A DNA stretch of 33,066 bases from Clostridiales bacterium (GTDB lineage: Bacteria > Bacillota > Clostridia > Christensenellales > Borkfalkiaceae). How positions within the stretch are numbered: position 1 is the stretch's first letter; each line of letters opens with the position of its first letter. Of the stretch, positions 17,022 through 24,904 are shown one piece after another. The stretch lies in assembly GCA_022781715.1 (NCBI GenBank), contig JALETB010000012.1:1-33066 (forward strand), read 5' to 3'. Under the pieces are notes generated by a model that was not told where the DNA came from, made no database searches, and saw only the letters and a program-made list of their open reading frames with translations. The translations under genes and the position numbers were made by a program.

Positions 17022-18956
17022 ATGGCAAAAATCAACATTCTCGATAAAAAAATTTATAACAGAATCGCGGCGGGAGAGGTTGTCGAACGCCCTTATTCGG
17101 TAATCAAAGAACTTATCGAAAACGCCCTCGACGCGGGTGCGACGGAAATCGGAATCACCATCGAGGACGGCGGCAAGAAGCTTATGCGCGTTAGCGACAA
17201 CGGTTGCGGCATTTCGCGCGAAGATTTGCCGAAAGCGTTTCTCCCGCACGCGACGAGCAAAATAAGCAGCGTCGAAGACCTCGATAAAATCCTCACGCTC
17301 GGTTTTCGCGGGGAGGCTCTCGCATCCATCGGTTCGGTGTCGAAAGCGACGATTCTTTCTAAAACGAAAGATGAAGAAATGGGTAACGTTATTACCTGCG
17401 AAGGCGGAGTTATTGGCGATACGGACGTTTTTCCGTCCGATACGGGGACTTCTGTTTCCGTCGAAAACCTTTTCTTCAACACCCCCGCGCGCGCAAAGTT
17501 TTTAAAAGCGGGCAAGAGCGAAGAAACGGATATAACCAACATAATAACGAGGCTTATTCTTTCTCATCCGGAGGTTGCCTTCAAATATACTTCGGACAAT
17601 AAGGTTCTCCTTCAGTCGTTCGGCGGAGGACTCGACGAGGCTATAATCGAAATTTACGGTTATAACACGATAACGGACTGTATACCGATCGAAACCGAGA
17701 AAAACGGCATAAAAATAAGCGGCTTCATCGGCAAAAATTATTTCACGAAGCCTAACAGAACATACCAGACGGTTATATTAAACGGAAGATACGTCGTCAA
17801 CAACACGATTCAATCGTCGATGCACAACGCTTATGCCGCATATCTTATGAAAAGGCAGTATCCGTTTTACGTTCTGAAAATCGATATGTCGCCCGAAACC
17901 GTCGACGTAAACGTTCACCCGAACAAAACGGACGTCAGATTTATCGATAACCAGGTTATTTATTCCACGCTTTATTCTATCGTAACAAAGGTTCTGGACG
18001 GTTCGGCTGCCGCGCTCGAAATAGTAAAACCCAACAATTATATTCCGACAGACGAAAGTTCGAAGCCGATTATACCGCAAAAACCGATAACGCCGGAAGA
18101 AATCGGCGACGCGCATTGCGACAGACCGTTTGTTTCGGGCTTTAGCAAAGAGATGCTCGATCAGACAATCTGGGGCAGATACAACAGGAGTAAATCCGCC
18201 GAAAAAGAGAAAGAATTTGAGAAGACGTTCGGCGTGGCGGATAGTCACGACGACGAACCTCAGGAACTCGGTGGCAATAAAATCGACGATATTTTTGCCG
18301 AAAACAAAAAATACATAGCGGAAATGGAGGCTAAAAGAGCAGCCGAAGAAGAGGAAAAGTCTCGTCAGGAAGAACTTGACGTCGATTCCGATTTTAAGGT
18401 GATAGGGCAGATTCTCGCAACCTATCTTATTCTCGAAAAAGAAAACGATATATATTTTATCGATCAGCACGCCGCGCACGAAAGACTTCTTTACGACAAG
18501 TTCACCGAAGAATACAAAAACGGAAACGTGGTGGAACAAACGATGCTCGTGCCGTATATTTTCCGCGTTAACGAAAGCGAATCGGAGTTCATTATCGGCA
18601 AATTCCCCGAACTGAGAAAGGCGGGCTTCGACATTTCGGAATACGACGTAAACGAATTTGCGGTTTATTCCGTTCCGGTAATGTTGTTCGATATGGATCT
18701 GAAATCGTTCTTCGACGATTTGTTGTCGGATATAAGTTTCAAAAAAGAAACCATGCCCGAACTTATTCACGATAAAATCGCAATGAAAGCCTGCAAAGCG
18801 GCTATCAAATCGGGTAAAATTCTCAGCGAAGACGAGATAGAGGAATTGCTTAAAGCGATGAAATATAACACGGCGTTGCGTTGCCCGCATGGCAGACCCG
18901 TGACCGTAAAAATAACGAGAACGGAGATTGACAAATGGTTCAAGAGAATCGTTTAA
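17022..18956 (+). CDS. mutL: DNA mismatch repair protein MutL (endonuclease type)
   Basis: MutL links mismatch recognition to strand incision. At 644 aa, the GHKL ATPase half has ELIENALDAGAT, VSDNGCGIS, HATSKI and LGFRGEALASI. A linker rich in Lys and Glu (about 345-455) precedes the C-terminal dimerisation domain. That domain carries the endonuclease motif DQHAAHERLLYD from D481, in which the final Glu of the usual DQHA-x2-E-x4-E is Asp (D492). It also has ACKAAIKSGKIL and the metal-site block CPHGRPV near the end. It is thus the nicking type expected in a bacterium without MutH. The ribosome-binding site is weak (GGAT just after the mutS stop). The last 22 bases overlap miaA. Confidence 0.97.
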   Translation: MAKINILDKKIYNRIAAGEVVERPYSVIKELIENALDAGATEIGITIEDGGKKLMRVSDNGCGISREDLPKAFLPHATSKISSVEDLDKILTLGFRGEALASIGSVSKATILSKTKDEEMGNVITCEGGVIGDTDVFPSDTGTSVSVENLFFNTPARAKFLKAGKSEETDITNIITRLILSHPEVAFKYTSDNKVLLQSFGGGLDEAIIEIYGYNTITDCIPIETEKNGIKISGFIGKNYFTKPNRTYQTVILNGRYVVNNTIQSSMHNAYAAYLMKRQYPFYVLKIDMSPETVDVNVHPNKTDVRFIDNQVIYSTLYSIVTKVLDGSAAALEIVKPNNYIPTDESSKPIIPQKPITPEEIGDAHCDRPFVSGFSKEMLDQTIWGRYNRSKSAEKEKEFEKTFGVADSHDDEPQELGGNKIDDIFAENKKYIAEMEAKRAAEEEEKSRQEELDVDSDFKVIGQILATYLILEKENDIYFIDQHAAHERLLYDKFTEEYKNGNVVEQTMLVPYIFRVNESESEFIIGKFPELRKAGFDISEYDVNEFAVYSVPVMLFDMDLKSFFDDLLSDISFKKETMPELIHDKIAMKACKAAIKSGKILSEDEIEELLKAMKYNTALRCPHGRPVTVKITRTEIDKWFKRIV

Positions 18957-19879
18957 ATCCCGAAAAAAAAAGAAAGATCATCGTTGTTTGCGGGCCGACG
19001 GCTTCGGGCAAAACCGCGCTTGCGGTTGAAATCGCTCTGAAATTCGGCGGCGAAATCGTGTCGGCAGACTCGGTTTCCGTTTATAAAGGATTGGACATAG
19101 GCTCGGCAAAACCGTCCGAAGAAGAGAAAAAAGGGGTTCCGCATTATCTTATCGACGTTGCCTCGCCTAAGGATTCTTTTTCCGTAGGGGATTATGAGGA
19201 ATTGGCTGTTCCCACCGTCGAAGACATTCTCGACAGAGGTAAAATTCCGATCATCTGCGGTGGCACCGGTTTTTACGTCAATTCGATTTTATATCGTATG
19301 AGTTACGGCTTATCGAAAGGCGATGCCGCAATCAGACAAAAATATGAACAAGCGGCAGATGAAAAGGGTAGGGAATACGTTTATTCCGTATTAAAAGAAA
19401 AAGACCCGGAAACCGCAGGGAAGTTGCACCCGAACGATCTTGTCAGGGTTATAAGGGCTCTTGAAATTTTCGACGCGACGGGCGTGAAAAAATCAGATAT
19501 AAAGGACGAAATGATTCCGAGGTATGATTTTATTGCGCTGATGCCGACAATGCCGAGGGAAGCGCTTTATGAAAGAATCAATTCGAGAGTGGATAATATG
19601 ATGTCCTGCGGGTTGACGAGCGAAGTCAAGGGGCTAATCGAAAGCGGTGTAACGCCCGATGATCAATGCATGCAGGGCATAGGCTATAAGGAAACCGCGG
19701 AAGCGATTTTAAGCGGTACGAAAGTCGCGACCGAACTGATAAAGATGAATACACGCCGTTACGCTAAAAGGCAAATCACTTTTTTCAAACGGTTCCAAAA
19801 CCTTTATCCGATAGATTATACAAGCGACGACAAAATTGAAAAAACTTTCAAAATCGTCAACGAATTCTTAAATTTTTAA
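18935..19879 (+). CDS. miaA: tRNA dimethylallyltransferase MiaA
   Basis: MiaA adds the dimethylallyl group to A37 of tRNAs reading UNN codons, making i6A, the substrate of MiaB. The 314-aa product has the P-loop GPTASGKT (20-27), then SADSVSVYKGLDIGSAKP. In that block the DSxQ element reads DSVS, so the usual glutamine is replaced. HYLIDVASP, GGTGFYVNSIL and RRYAKRQITFFKRF follow. The start lies inside mutL with GGAG (18923-18926) 8 bases before the ATG, so the 22-base overlap is real. It closes the operon and is followed by a bidirectional terminator. Confidence 0.96.
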   Translation: MVQENRLNPEKKRKIIVVCGPTASGKTALAVEIALKFGGEIVSADSVSVYKGLDIGSAKPSEEEKKGVPHYLIDVASPKDSFSVGDYEELAVPTVEDILDRGKIPIICGGTGFYVNSILYRMSYGLSKGDAAIRQKYEQAADEKGREYVYSVLKEKDPETAGKLHPNDLVRVIRALEIFDATGVKKSDIKDEMIPRYDFIALMPTMPREALYERINSRVDNMMSCGLTSEVKGLIESGVTPDDQCMQGIGYKETAEAILSGTKVATELIKMNTRRYAKRQITFFKRFQNLYPIDYTSDDKIEKTFKIVNEFLNF

Positions 19880-19895
19880 AAGTTTTACGTCAAAC

Positions 19896-19928
19896 AAAAA
19901 GTTCCCGGGTCGCCCTGAGAACTTTTCT
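19896..19928. terminator. Bidirectional terminator between miaA and the exonuclease gene
   Basis: AAAAGTTC and GAACTTTT pair, with an inner GGG/CCC stem around TCG. T-rich sequence follows on the plus strand, and an A-rich run on the plus strand provides the T run for the minus strand. Confidence 0.85.
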
Positions 19929-19941
19929 TTTGTTTTTGTTT

Positions 19942-20946
19942 TCACAATTTCGTTTCGTAATATCCTGCGAGAAAGACCTTATCGTTGAATGCGTAATTTT
20001 CTTCATAACCGACAAGTTTCTCAAACTCCTTCAACGTCAGGATTGAAATTTTACGTTTCTTTATTTGTTCGACGAGAAGTTTGCGTTTGTCGTTATTGTT
20101 CTGGTCTTTGATCACAAATACGGAACACGCGTCGGCGTCGCGGGTAAACGAATAACCTTTTTCAACGAGCAGTTTTATAAGCGTTCGCGTGTAGTTTACA
20201 TCAAGTTTTTCCACCTTATACGAGAAGCATACTTTGCCGCGCCCTCTTTTTACGGGCAGGCGCGAGATGAATTCATAGAACAACAACGACTGAATTTTTT
20301 TGCTTCTTTTAAGTCCGAACTGTTCGGTATTAAGCGCGTCGGAGTAATTCATGTGGCACCTCTCCGCATCGTTCACGCCGTTATGCACGCCGAACTTTTC
20401 AATCGCTTCGTCAAGCGTAAGTTTTTCCTCGTCCAGAAAGGTTTTAAGGAGCATAACCGAAACCGCCGCGTCATCGTCCGAACGGTGTTCGGTGTACGTC
20501 AGATTATATTTTTCGCCGAGCGTTTTAAGCCCGACCGAATTTGTCTCGGGATGAAAAAGTTGATAGATAAACTGTGCGTCGATGAATTCAAACTCAATCC
20601 GCGGCAAACCGTATTTATCGCAAGCGTCATTAAGATATTTAACGTCGTTGACCATCGCGAAGCCGATAACGATTCTGTTTTCAAAAAGAGATTTTACGAA
20701 ATCGTATCTCTCGTTGAATCTCGGAGCCTTTCTGAAATCTTCCACTTCGTATGCAAAAGTCACACCTGTCCTTTTGGCGTTGCTTTTGTCGCCGACCGAA
20801 AATCTTTGAGGAATCGGATTGAAAAGCACGTCCTCGCGATAGGTTATTTCGAGTTTATCGTTGCAAATGCAGTAGCCTATGGAGCATAAACTTCCGTCGT
20901 CGTCTTTTCCCGTGCAACTTTCCGTATCGATAACAAGGTATTCCAT
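19942..20946 (-). CDS. 3'-5' exonuclease (DEDDh) with C-terminal BRCT-like domain, in operon with lexA
   Basis: The 334-aa protein begins with an epsilon/PolC-type exonuclease domain: VIDTES (D7, E9), VIGFAMVNDVKYLND with the second Asp, and TEHRSDDDAAVS giving the His-x4-Asp motif. These are the four acidic residues and the His of DEDDh exonucleases, which degrade DNA or RNA from 3' ends. About residues 240-320 look like a BRCT fold (KVCFSYKVEKLDVNYTRTLI, then FVIKDQNNNDKRKLLVEQIKK, then ISILTLKEFEKLVG). The usual glycine pair and tryptophan are not obvious, so BRCT is a probable call. The ATG shares one base with the lexA stop and follows GGAAA. Its position behind lexA and the probable LexA box suggests an SOS-induced repair nuclease rather than a replication proofreading subunit. 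Confidence 0.85.
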   Translation of the reverse strand: MEYLVIDTESCTGKDDDGSLCSIGYCICNDKLEITYREDVLFNPIPQRFSVGDKSNAKRTGVTFAYEVEDFRKAPRFNERYDFVKSLFENRIVIGFAMVNDVKYLNDACDKYGLPRIEFEFIDAQFIYQLFHPETNSVGLKTLGEKYNLTYTEHRSDDDAAVSVMLLKTFLDEEKLTLDEAIEKFGVHNGVNDAERCHMNYSDALNTEQFGLKRSKKIQSLLFYEFISRLPVKRGRGKVCFSYKVEKLDVNYTRTLIKLLVEKGYSFTRDADACSVFVIKDQNNNDKRKLLVEQIKKRKISILTLKEFEKLVGYEENYAFNDKVFLAGYYETKL

Positions 20947-21539
20947 CAGTATTTCCTTATAAGCCCTATAACCTTGCCGAGAACGCTCACGTCGTCTACG
21001 ATTATGTCGTCGTAAGCCTCGTTTTCGGGATGGAGAATAAATTTACCGTCGCGCTTGAAAAATCTTTTAACAGTTGCCGAATCATCGACAAGAGCGGCAA
21101 TTATTTCGCCGTTTTCGGCGGTTTCCTGCTTGCGTATAATAACTTTATCGCCGTTGAAGATGCCTATTTCTTTCATGCTGTCGCCTCTCACGTTGAGCAT
21201 AAAAGTTTCCGCAGAAGACTCGAAGTCTCTCGACAAAGGATAATATTCATCAAGATTTTCCACCGCGAGAATCGGCGTGCCGGCGGCTATCGAGCCGACA
21301 AGCGGTACGGAAATACAATCTGCTTTCGGCTTTGTGAGCATAATGGCTCTTTTTTTGTTTCCGCCGACGGTTATCAGCCCCCGATCTTCAAGTTTTTTGA
21401 GGTAACAATGGCATGTTGCCGTGGATTTTATGGATAAATCGCGACATATTTCGCGAACGGACGGCGGGTAGCCGTAATTGTTGATATAACCTTCGATATA
21501 TGAAAAAACGTTGTTGATTTTTTCGTCTGTTTTCGCCAT
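20946..21539 (-). CDS. lexA: SOS repressor LexA
   Basis: LexA represses DNA-damage genes and cleaves itself when RecA filaments form. The 197-aa product has an N-terminal winged helix (YPPSVREICRDLSIKSTATCHCYLKKLEDRGLI). The cleavage site is GSIAAGTPILA with A86-G87. The Ser-Lys dyad is S121 in RGDSMKE and K158 in DSATVKRFF. A start at 21539 is chosen because AGGTG precedes it by 6 bases and MAKTDEKINNVFSYI fits the family; an upstream in-frame start at 21596 would lie inside the promoter. It is transcribed away from the 8-Cys gene and shares its message with the exonuclease gene. Confidence 0.95.
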   Translation of the reverse strand: MAKTDEKINNVFSYIEGYINNYGYPPSVREICRDLSIKSTATCHCYLKKLEDRGLITVGGNKKRAIMLTKPKADCISVPLVGSIAAGTPILAVENLDEYYPLSRDFESSAETFMLNVRGDSMKEIGIFNGDKVIIRKQETAENGEIIAALVDDSATVKRFFKRDGKFILHPENEAYDDIIVDDVSVLGKVIGLIRKY

Positions 21540-21567
21540 ATTCGTCACCTGCGGATTTAATAAATAA

Positions 21568-21607
21568 ATTATAACATATTTATTTTTATAAATCAAACAT
21601 TTGTTTA
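21568..21607 (-). promoter_or_regulatory. lexA promoter with overlapping LexA-box-like operator
   Basis: Minus strand: TTGATT (21596-21591), 17 bases, TATAAT (21573-21568), with +1 near 21561 and a leader of about 22 bases. CAAACATTTGTTTA (21594-21607) resembles the Gram-positive LexA box CGAACATATGTTCG, with AAACA and TGTTT as inverted halves. It overlaps the -35, which is where an autorepressor should sit. Confidence 0.7.
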
Positions 21608-21625
21608 TTTTTATCGATAATTTTA

Positions 21626-21654
21626 TTGATAAATTAAAATTTTAGTGTTATAAT
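21626..21654 (+). promoter_or_regulatory. Sigma-A promoter of the 8-Cys gene
   Basis: TTGATA (21626-21631), 17 bases, TATAAT (21649-21654). Predicted +1 is 21661, the A of the ATG. The perfect palindrome TTATCGATAA (21611-21620) and a related ATTGATAA beside it lie over and before the -35 and could be an operator. Confidence 0.85.
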
Positions 21655-21660
21655 TATTTT

Positions 21661-21849
21661 ATGAATAAAAATAAAAGAAAAAATTCGTCCGACGACGAAG
21701 AAGAATGCGTTTTATACGATAGAAAATGTATAGGTTGCGGAGAGTGCGAACTATGCGATCTCGACCCGCTTAAAATTTGCGACAACTGCGGAAAGTGCGT
21801 TGAAATGGATGACGTTGCGAGCATAAAAATAGATTCCGTGCAAAAGTAA
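21661..21849 (+). CDS. Small 8-cysteine protein, possible iron-sulfur or zinc protein
   Basis: This is a 62-aa protein of unknown function. Its cysteines are C16, C23, C26, C29, C32, C40, C43 and C46: a run of C-x2-C-x2-C-x2-C (KCIGCGECELC) followed by C-x2-C-x2-C (CDNCGKC), plus one more at C16. Eight cysteines in such spacing could hold two [4Fe-4S] clusters or two zinc ions. It is not the classical ferredoxin pattern, since no proline follows the clusters. The N-terminus is charged (MNKNKRKNSSDDEEE). The gene is monocistronic, with a textbook promoter whose +1 is the ATG and no Shine-Dalgarno sequence. It shares a 121-base intergenic region with divergent lexA. The strong promoter and ordered Cys pattern argue that it is real despite its size. 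Confidence 0.8.
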   Translation: MNKNKRKNSSDDEEECVLYDRKCIGCGECELCDLDPLKICDNCGKCVEMDDVASIKIDSVQK

Positions 21850-21932
21850 GCGCCTATGACGCATTGCGCCTCGGCAATCGTCAAAATTGTGTGAAAATTA
21901 AATAAATACGAATAATCGCAAACTTAAAACCC

Positions 21933-21961
21933 TTGCCATTTTAAAAGTAATATTATACAAT
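21933..21961 (+). promoter_or_regulatory. Sigma-A promoter of the M50-scpA-scpB operon
   Basis: TTGCCA (21933-21938), 17 bases, TACAAT (21956-21961). Predicted +1 is 21968, the A of the ATG. No Shine-Dalgarno sequence lies between. Confidence 0.72.
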
Positions 21962-21967
21962 AATATT

Positions 21968-22654
21968 ATGGAAAAAATCATAACGACAATCGTGGTTTAT
22001 CTGGCGAACTTTCTTGCCATATTGATCGTTTTGCCTTGTCACGAATTCGCGCATGCGTTCGCTGCTGTCAAGTGCGGCGACGATACTCCCAAATATGCGG
22101 GCAGATACACATTGAATCCGTTTGCGCATTTCGACCCGATAGGTCTTGTAATGCTGATTCTGTTGAGGTTTGGTTGGGCGAAACCTGTTCCGGTTAATCC
22201 CGATAATTTCAGGAATTATAAGAGCGGGTGCGTATGGGTGTCGATTGCGGGCGTTCTTACGAACATCGCGCTTGCGATTTTGTGTTGTCCGGTATATCTG
22301 CTTATTGCAAGAAAAGGTTTTTTGCTGATAAACGCCGACTGGGCGATTTATTTAAATACGTTGATATACGGCTTTTTCTATTCGCTTTTTTATATCAACG
22401 TCGGCTTGTTCGTGTTCAACCTTCTGCCTTTTTATCCGCTCGACGGTTTCAGGCTTTACGACGCGTTGACGACAAAGCATGGCAAAGTATATTACACATT
22501 GAGAAAAAACGGATTTTATATCCTTATAGGTATTATACTTCTAGGATACGTTGCCGATATAACGGGTATCTGGTGGCTCGATTTTCTGCCGGTTATAACG
22601 AATTACGTTGCAACGCCGATTATTAAGTTGTGGGGTTTGATTTTAGGGTTATGA
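21968..22654 (+). CDS. Site-2-protease-like M50 membrane metalloprotease
   Basis: The 228-aa protein has about five membrane segments. The zinc motif HEFAH (H25, E26, H29) lies at the end of the first one (VLPCHEFAHAFAA). The second zinc ligand motif NLLPFYPLDGFRL places D159 in a later segment. GRYTLNPFAHFDPIG and WAKPVPVNPDNF are typical of the short bacterial S2P group without PDZ or CBS domains. In many Firmicutes this gene precedes scpA, as here. The family cleaves substrates inside the membrane; the target is unknown. The promoter's +1 coincides with the ATG and there is no ribosome-binding site. The stop overlaps the scpA ATG. Confidence 0.9.
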   Translation: MEKIITTIVVYLANFLAILIVLPCHEFAHAFAAVKCGDDTPKYAGRYTLNPFAHFDPIGLVMLILLRFGWAKPVPVNPDNFRNYKSGCVWVSIAGVLTNIALAILCCPVYLLIARKGFLLINADWAIYLNTLIYGFFYSLFYINVGLFVFNLLPFYPLDGFRLYDALTTKHGKVYYTLRKNGFYILIGIILLGYVADITGIWWLDFLPVITNYVATPIIKLWGLILGL

Positions 22655-23529
22655 GCGATATAATTGAAAACGAAGAATTAAAAAAAGATACGGCGACAGC
22701 CGAACAGCAGAATATTTACGATTATTATTCGGTTAAAGCGAACGGTTTCGAGTCGGTTGTTGACTATACTACGAAGATATCCAACTTCGAAGGTCCGCTC
22801 GATTTGCTTTTATATCTCGTAAACAAAGCGGAAATTTCCATCCGCGATATATTTGTTTCCGAAGTAACGGAGCAATTCATCGAATACGTCCGTTCGGCGG
22901 AAGATCTCGATATGGAGCGCGAGAGCGAATATCTCGGAATGGCGGCAACGCTTCTGGAAATCAAATCGAAGGAATTGTTGCCGATAATGCAGTTCGATTG
23001 GGAAAACGACGGCATGGAGGACGATATGTTTGACGATCCTCAGGAAAATATTTTCCGTCAACTCGAAGAATACAAACTCTTCAAAGAGGCGAGCGAAAAC
23101 CTGAAGAAACAGGAAACGGTGGATATTTTCTATAAAGAACCCGACGAGTCGGCTACCGACGTAAGGATAGAATATACCGATTTTAACCTTAAAAATCTCG
23201 TCGACGCATTCTCGAAACTTCTTGCAAGGCTTGATCTTGAAAAGAGAATAAAGAACGCTCAGAAAGAAATTCCGAAGGAAGTTTTCACCGTTGCGGACAA
23301 AATTAATTACATAAAAACCACGATGCTCGAAAGACAAACCTGCAGTTTCTTTGAACTTTTTAAAGAGGACGCGTCGAGAATGGAAGTCATAACGACGTTC
23401 CAGGCTCTTCTGGAACTGTTGAAATTGCAGTATTTAACCTGCGAGCAATCGGAAACTTTTGGCGATATAACAATAAATTTAAGAGAAGACAGGAGTGAAG
23501 AAATTGGAGACCTTAGCGAGTATAATTGA
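22651..23529 (+). CDS. scpA: Segregation and condensation protein A
   Basis: ScpA is the kleisin of the bacterial condensin Smc-ScpAB, which compacts and separates chromosomes. The 292-aa product has a 40-residue N-terminal extension (SDIIENEELKKDTATAEQQN), then the kleisin start ISNFEGPLDLLLYLVNKAEISIRDIFVSEVTEQFIEYV, the block YLGMAATLLEIKSKELLP, an acidic middle, and the C-terminal winged helix (FFELFKEDASRMEVITTFQALLELLKLQYL). ATG 22651 forms ATGA with the M50 stop, with AGGG just before; an upstream start at 22630 would lie inside the M50 gene without a ribosome-binding site. The C-terminal end overlaps scpB by 26 bases. Confidence 0.95.
   Translation: MSDIIENEELKKDTATAEQQNIYDYYSVKANGFESVVDYTTKISNFEGPLDLLLYLVNKAEISIRDIFVSEVTEQFIEYVRSAEDLDMERESEYLGMAATLLEIKSKELLPIMQFDWENDGMEDDMFDDPQENIFRQLEEYKLFKEASENLKKQETVDIFYKEPDESATDVRIEYTDFNLKNLVDAFSKLLARLDLEKRIKNAQKEIPKEVFTVADKINYIKTTMLERQTCSFFELFKEDASRMEVITTFQALLELLKLQYLTCEQSETFGDITINLREDRSEEIGDLSEYN
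23491..23506 (+). promoter_or_regulatory. Ribosome-binding site and TTG start of scpB
   Basis: AGGAG (23491-23495) touches the in-frame GTG at 23495, too close to serve it, but stands 8 bases before the in-frame TTG at 23504. The spacing selects TTG as the start. Confidence 0.7.
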
Positions 23530-24283
23530 GTCGATATTGTTTGTTTCCGGCGACGCCGTTGCCGTAAAAGATATTTCCGAAAAACTTTGCCTTACCGACA
23601 AGGAAGTGTTATCGATTGCCGAAAAATTGCAGAAAGAAAAATATAACGCCGACAGCGGTATTCATCTGCTCATTTTTAACAAGAAACTGCAATTCGGAAC
23701 GAACAAAAACAATGCGGAAAGCGTTGCCACCGTTCTTAACCCGATAAAAGAGCGCGAACTCTCGAGAAGTATGCTTGAGGTTGCGGCAATAATTGCATAT
23801 AAACAGCCCGTAACGAGAATGGATCTCGAAGAAATAAGGAACTGCAGTTGCGAATATGCACTCCAGAACCTTATTAAACTCGGCGTGGTAGAGGTTGTCG
23901 GAAGAAAGGATTCGATCGGTCACCCCGCGCTTTTCGGGACGACCGATAACTTTTTGAAACGTTTCCAGATTTCGTCTCTCGACGAATTGCCGGACTATGA
24001 CGGACTTATCGATAAAATCAAGAAATTGCATGGCGACGACGACGCGTATCTCTTCAAAAAAGACGTTTATAACGAAGCGGACGATCCCGAATATAACGGA
24101 GAGAATCAGGCTGCCGATAATACCGAAAGCGTCGCCGGCAACGACGACGAAAAAAAGAACGTCACGATTTTCGACGCCGTCGATAACACGTTCGGCAAAC
24201 CCGACGACGAAGAAAAATCATCGGATGAAGCCGAAGAGGAGACCGATTTGCCGGAAGATAACACCGACAACGAAACGGCTTGA
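23504..24283 (+). CDS. scpB: Segregation and condensation protein B
   Basis: ScpB dimerises through winged helices and binds ScpA in the condensin complex. The TTG start gives 259 aa beginning METLASIIESILFVSGDAVAV, the usual ScpB opening. The winged-helix core includes LSRSMLEVAAIIAYKQPVTRMDLEEIRN and VVGRKDSIGHPALFGTTDNFL, the diagnostic block. After about residue 175 the chain is an extended, very acidic tail rich in Asp, Glu and Asn, with no predicted fold. That makes it longer than Bacillus ScpB (197 aa). It is the last gene of the operon; a terminator follows. Confidence 0.94.
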   Translation: METLASIIESILFVSGDAVAVKDISEKLCLTDKEVLSIAEKLQKEKYNADSGIHLLIFNKKLQFGTNKNNAESVATVLNPIKERELSRSMLEVAAIIAYKQPVTRMDLEEIRNCSCEYALQNLIKLGVVEVVGRKDSIGHPALFGTTDNFLKRFQISSLDELPDYDGLIDKIKKLHGDDDAYLFKKDVYNEADDPEYNGENQAADNTESVAGNDDEKKNVTIFDAVDNTFGKPDDEEKSSDEAEEETDLPEDNTDNETA

Positions 24284-24313
24284 CGGTCGATTGAATATTT
24301 TAAATAAAATTTG

Positions 24314-24342
24314 CCCCTTACGCTTTCGGCTAAGGGGTTTTT
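24314..24342 (+). terminator. Terminator after scpB
   Basis: CCCCTTA and TAAGGGG form a 7-bp stem around a 10-base loop and are followed by a five-T run. Confidence 0.88.
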
Positions 24343-24371
24343 ACATACTTTTTTTATCTTGCGGCACAATA
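24342..24371 (+). promoter_or_regulatory. Candidate forespore (sigma-F/sigma-G-like) promoter
   Basis: ACATA (24343-24347), 17 bases, CACAATA (24365-24371) resembles sigma-G promoters (GnATR, about 17-18 bases, CAnnnTA). No good sigma-A pair is present. The operon it would drive (DUF2953-like, ytfJ/gerW-like, DacF-like) is a forespore set in Bacillus. The ATG lies 6 bases after the element. Confidence 0.45.
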
Positions 24372-24376
24372 TTTTT

Positions 24377-24904
24377 ATGAAGTATGCCGTTATTTTAATT
24401 ATTTTATCTGTTATTATAATTCCTTTACCGTTTTCGGTAAAAGGCATTTTTTCGTTTAACAACAAAAAAACATACTTCAATTTATACTTTTACAGGGTTA
24501 TAAAAATCAAATCGGCGTATATTAATTACAATGAAAAAAAGTTTTATCTTCACCTTACGGACAAAAAAGCGATCGAATTCAAGCCCGGCGATATGATGCC
24601 GCGAATGGATAACATCGATGTTTTAGAGTTGTTTGTTTTTACGAAAATAAGATATGCTATTGCTTTGGACGCAGCCGGCAGCGTTGCAAAATTTATTGCA
24701 GTTTCATTAGTAAATCAAATGAATTTTATAATGTTTTCCGTCTTAAAAGAAGTTAAGCCGTCGATAGATTTCAAGGGTAGCACGATTATTTGCGACGATA
24801 AAAAAACGAGCGGTTTATATTTCGATATCGGCATATGTTTCAATATTCTGAAAATTATCGCAGGGATAATAAAAAGTTTTTTCAAAGGAGTAAAAAATGC
24901 TTAA
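24377..24904 (+). CDS. DUF2953-like membrane-anchored protein (YtfI-like)
   Basis: The 175-aa product has an N-terminal membrane segment (MKYAVILIILSVIIIPLPF), a beta-type region (FNLYFYRVIKIKSAYINY, FYLHLTDKKAIEF), a mixed middle (LELFVFTKIRYAIALDAAGS) and a basic amphipathic C-terminus (ILKIIAGIIKSFFKGVKNA). The call rests mainly on context: in many spore-formers a DUF2953 gene directly precedes ytfJ/gerW, as here, with an 8-base overlap. The sequence itself is only loosely similar and is shorter than most family members. ATG 24377 is chosen over an upstream in-frame ATG at 24311 because that one lies before the terminator and promoter. No Shine-Dalgarno sequence is seen. Confidence 0.68.
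   Translation: MKYAVILIILSVIIIPLPFSVKGIFSFNNKKTYFNLYFYRVIKIKSAYINYNEKKFYLHLTDKKAIEFKPGDMMPRMDNIDVLELFVFTKIRYAIALDAAGSVAKFIAVSLVNQMNFIMFSVLKEVKPSIDFKGSTIICDDKKTSGLYFDIGICFNILKIIAGIIKSFFKGVKNA

Noticed and set aside
17778..18890. 370-aa minus-strand ORF
   Set aside because: It is a shadow of mutL in a codon-biased region: rich in Arg, Phe and Val, no domain, no start signal. The same applies to minus-strand ORFs at 9304-10200, 1064-1780 and 16069-16629.
20065..20889. 274-aa plus-strand ORF opposite the exonuclease gene
   Set aside because: It is the antisense of a clear DEDDh exonuclease with intact motifs; the plus-strand product has no recognisable domain.
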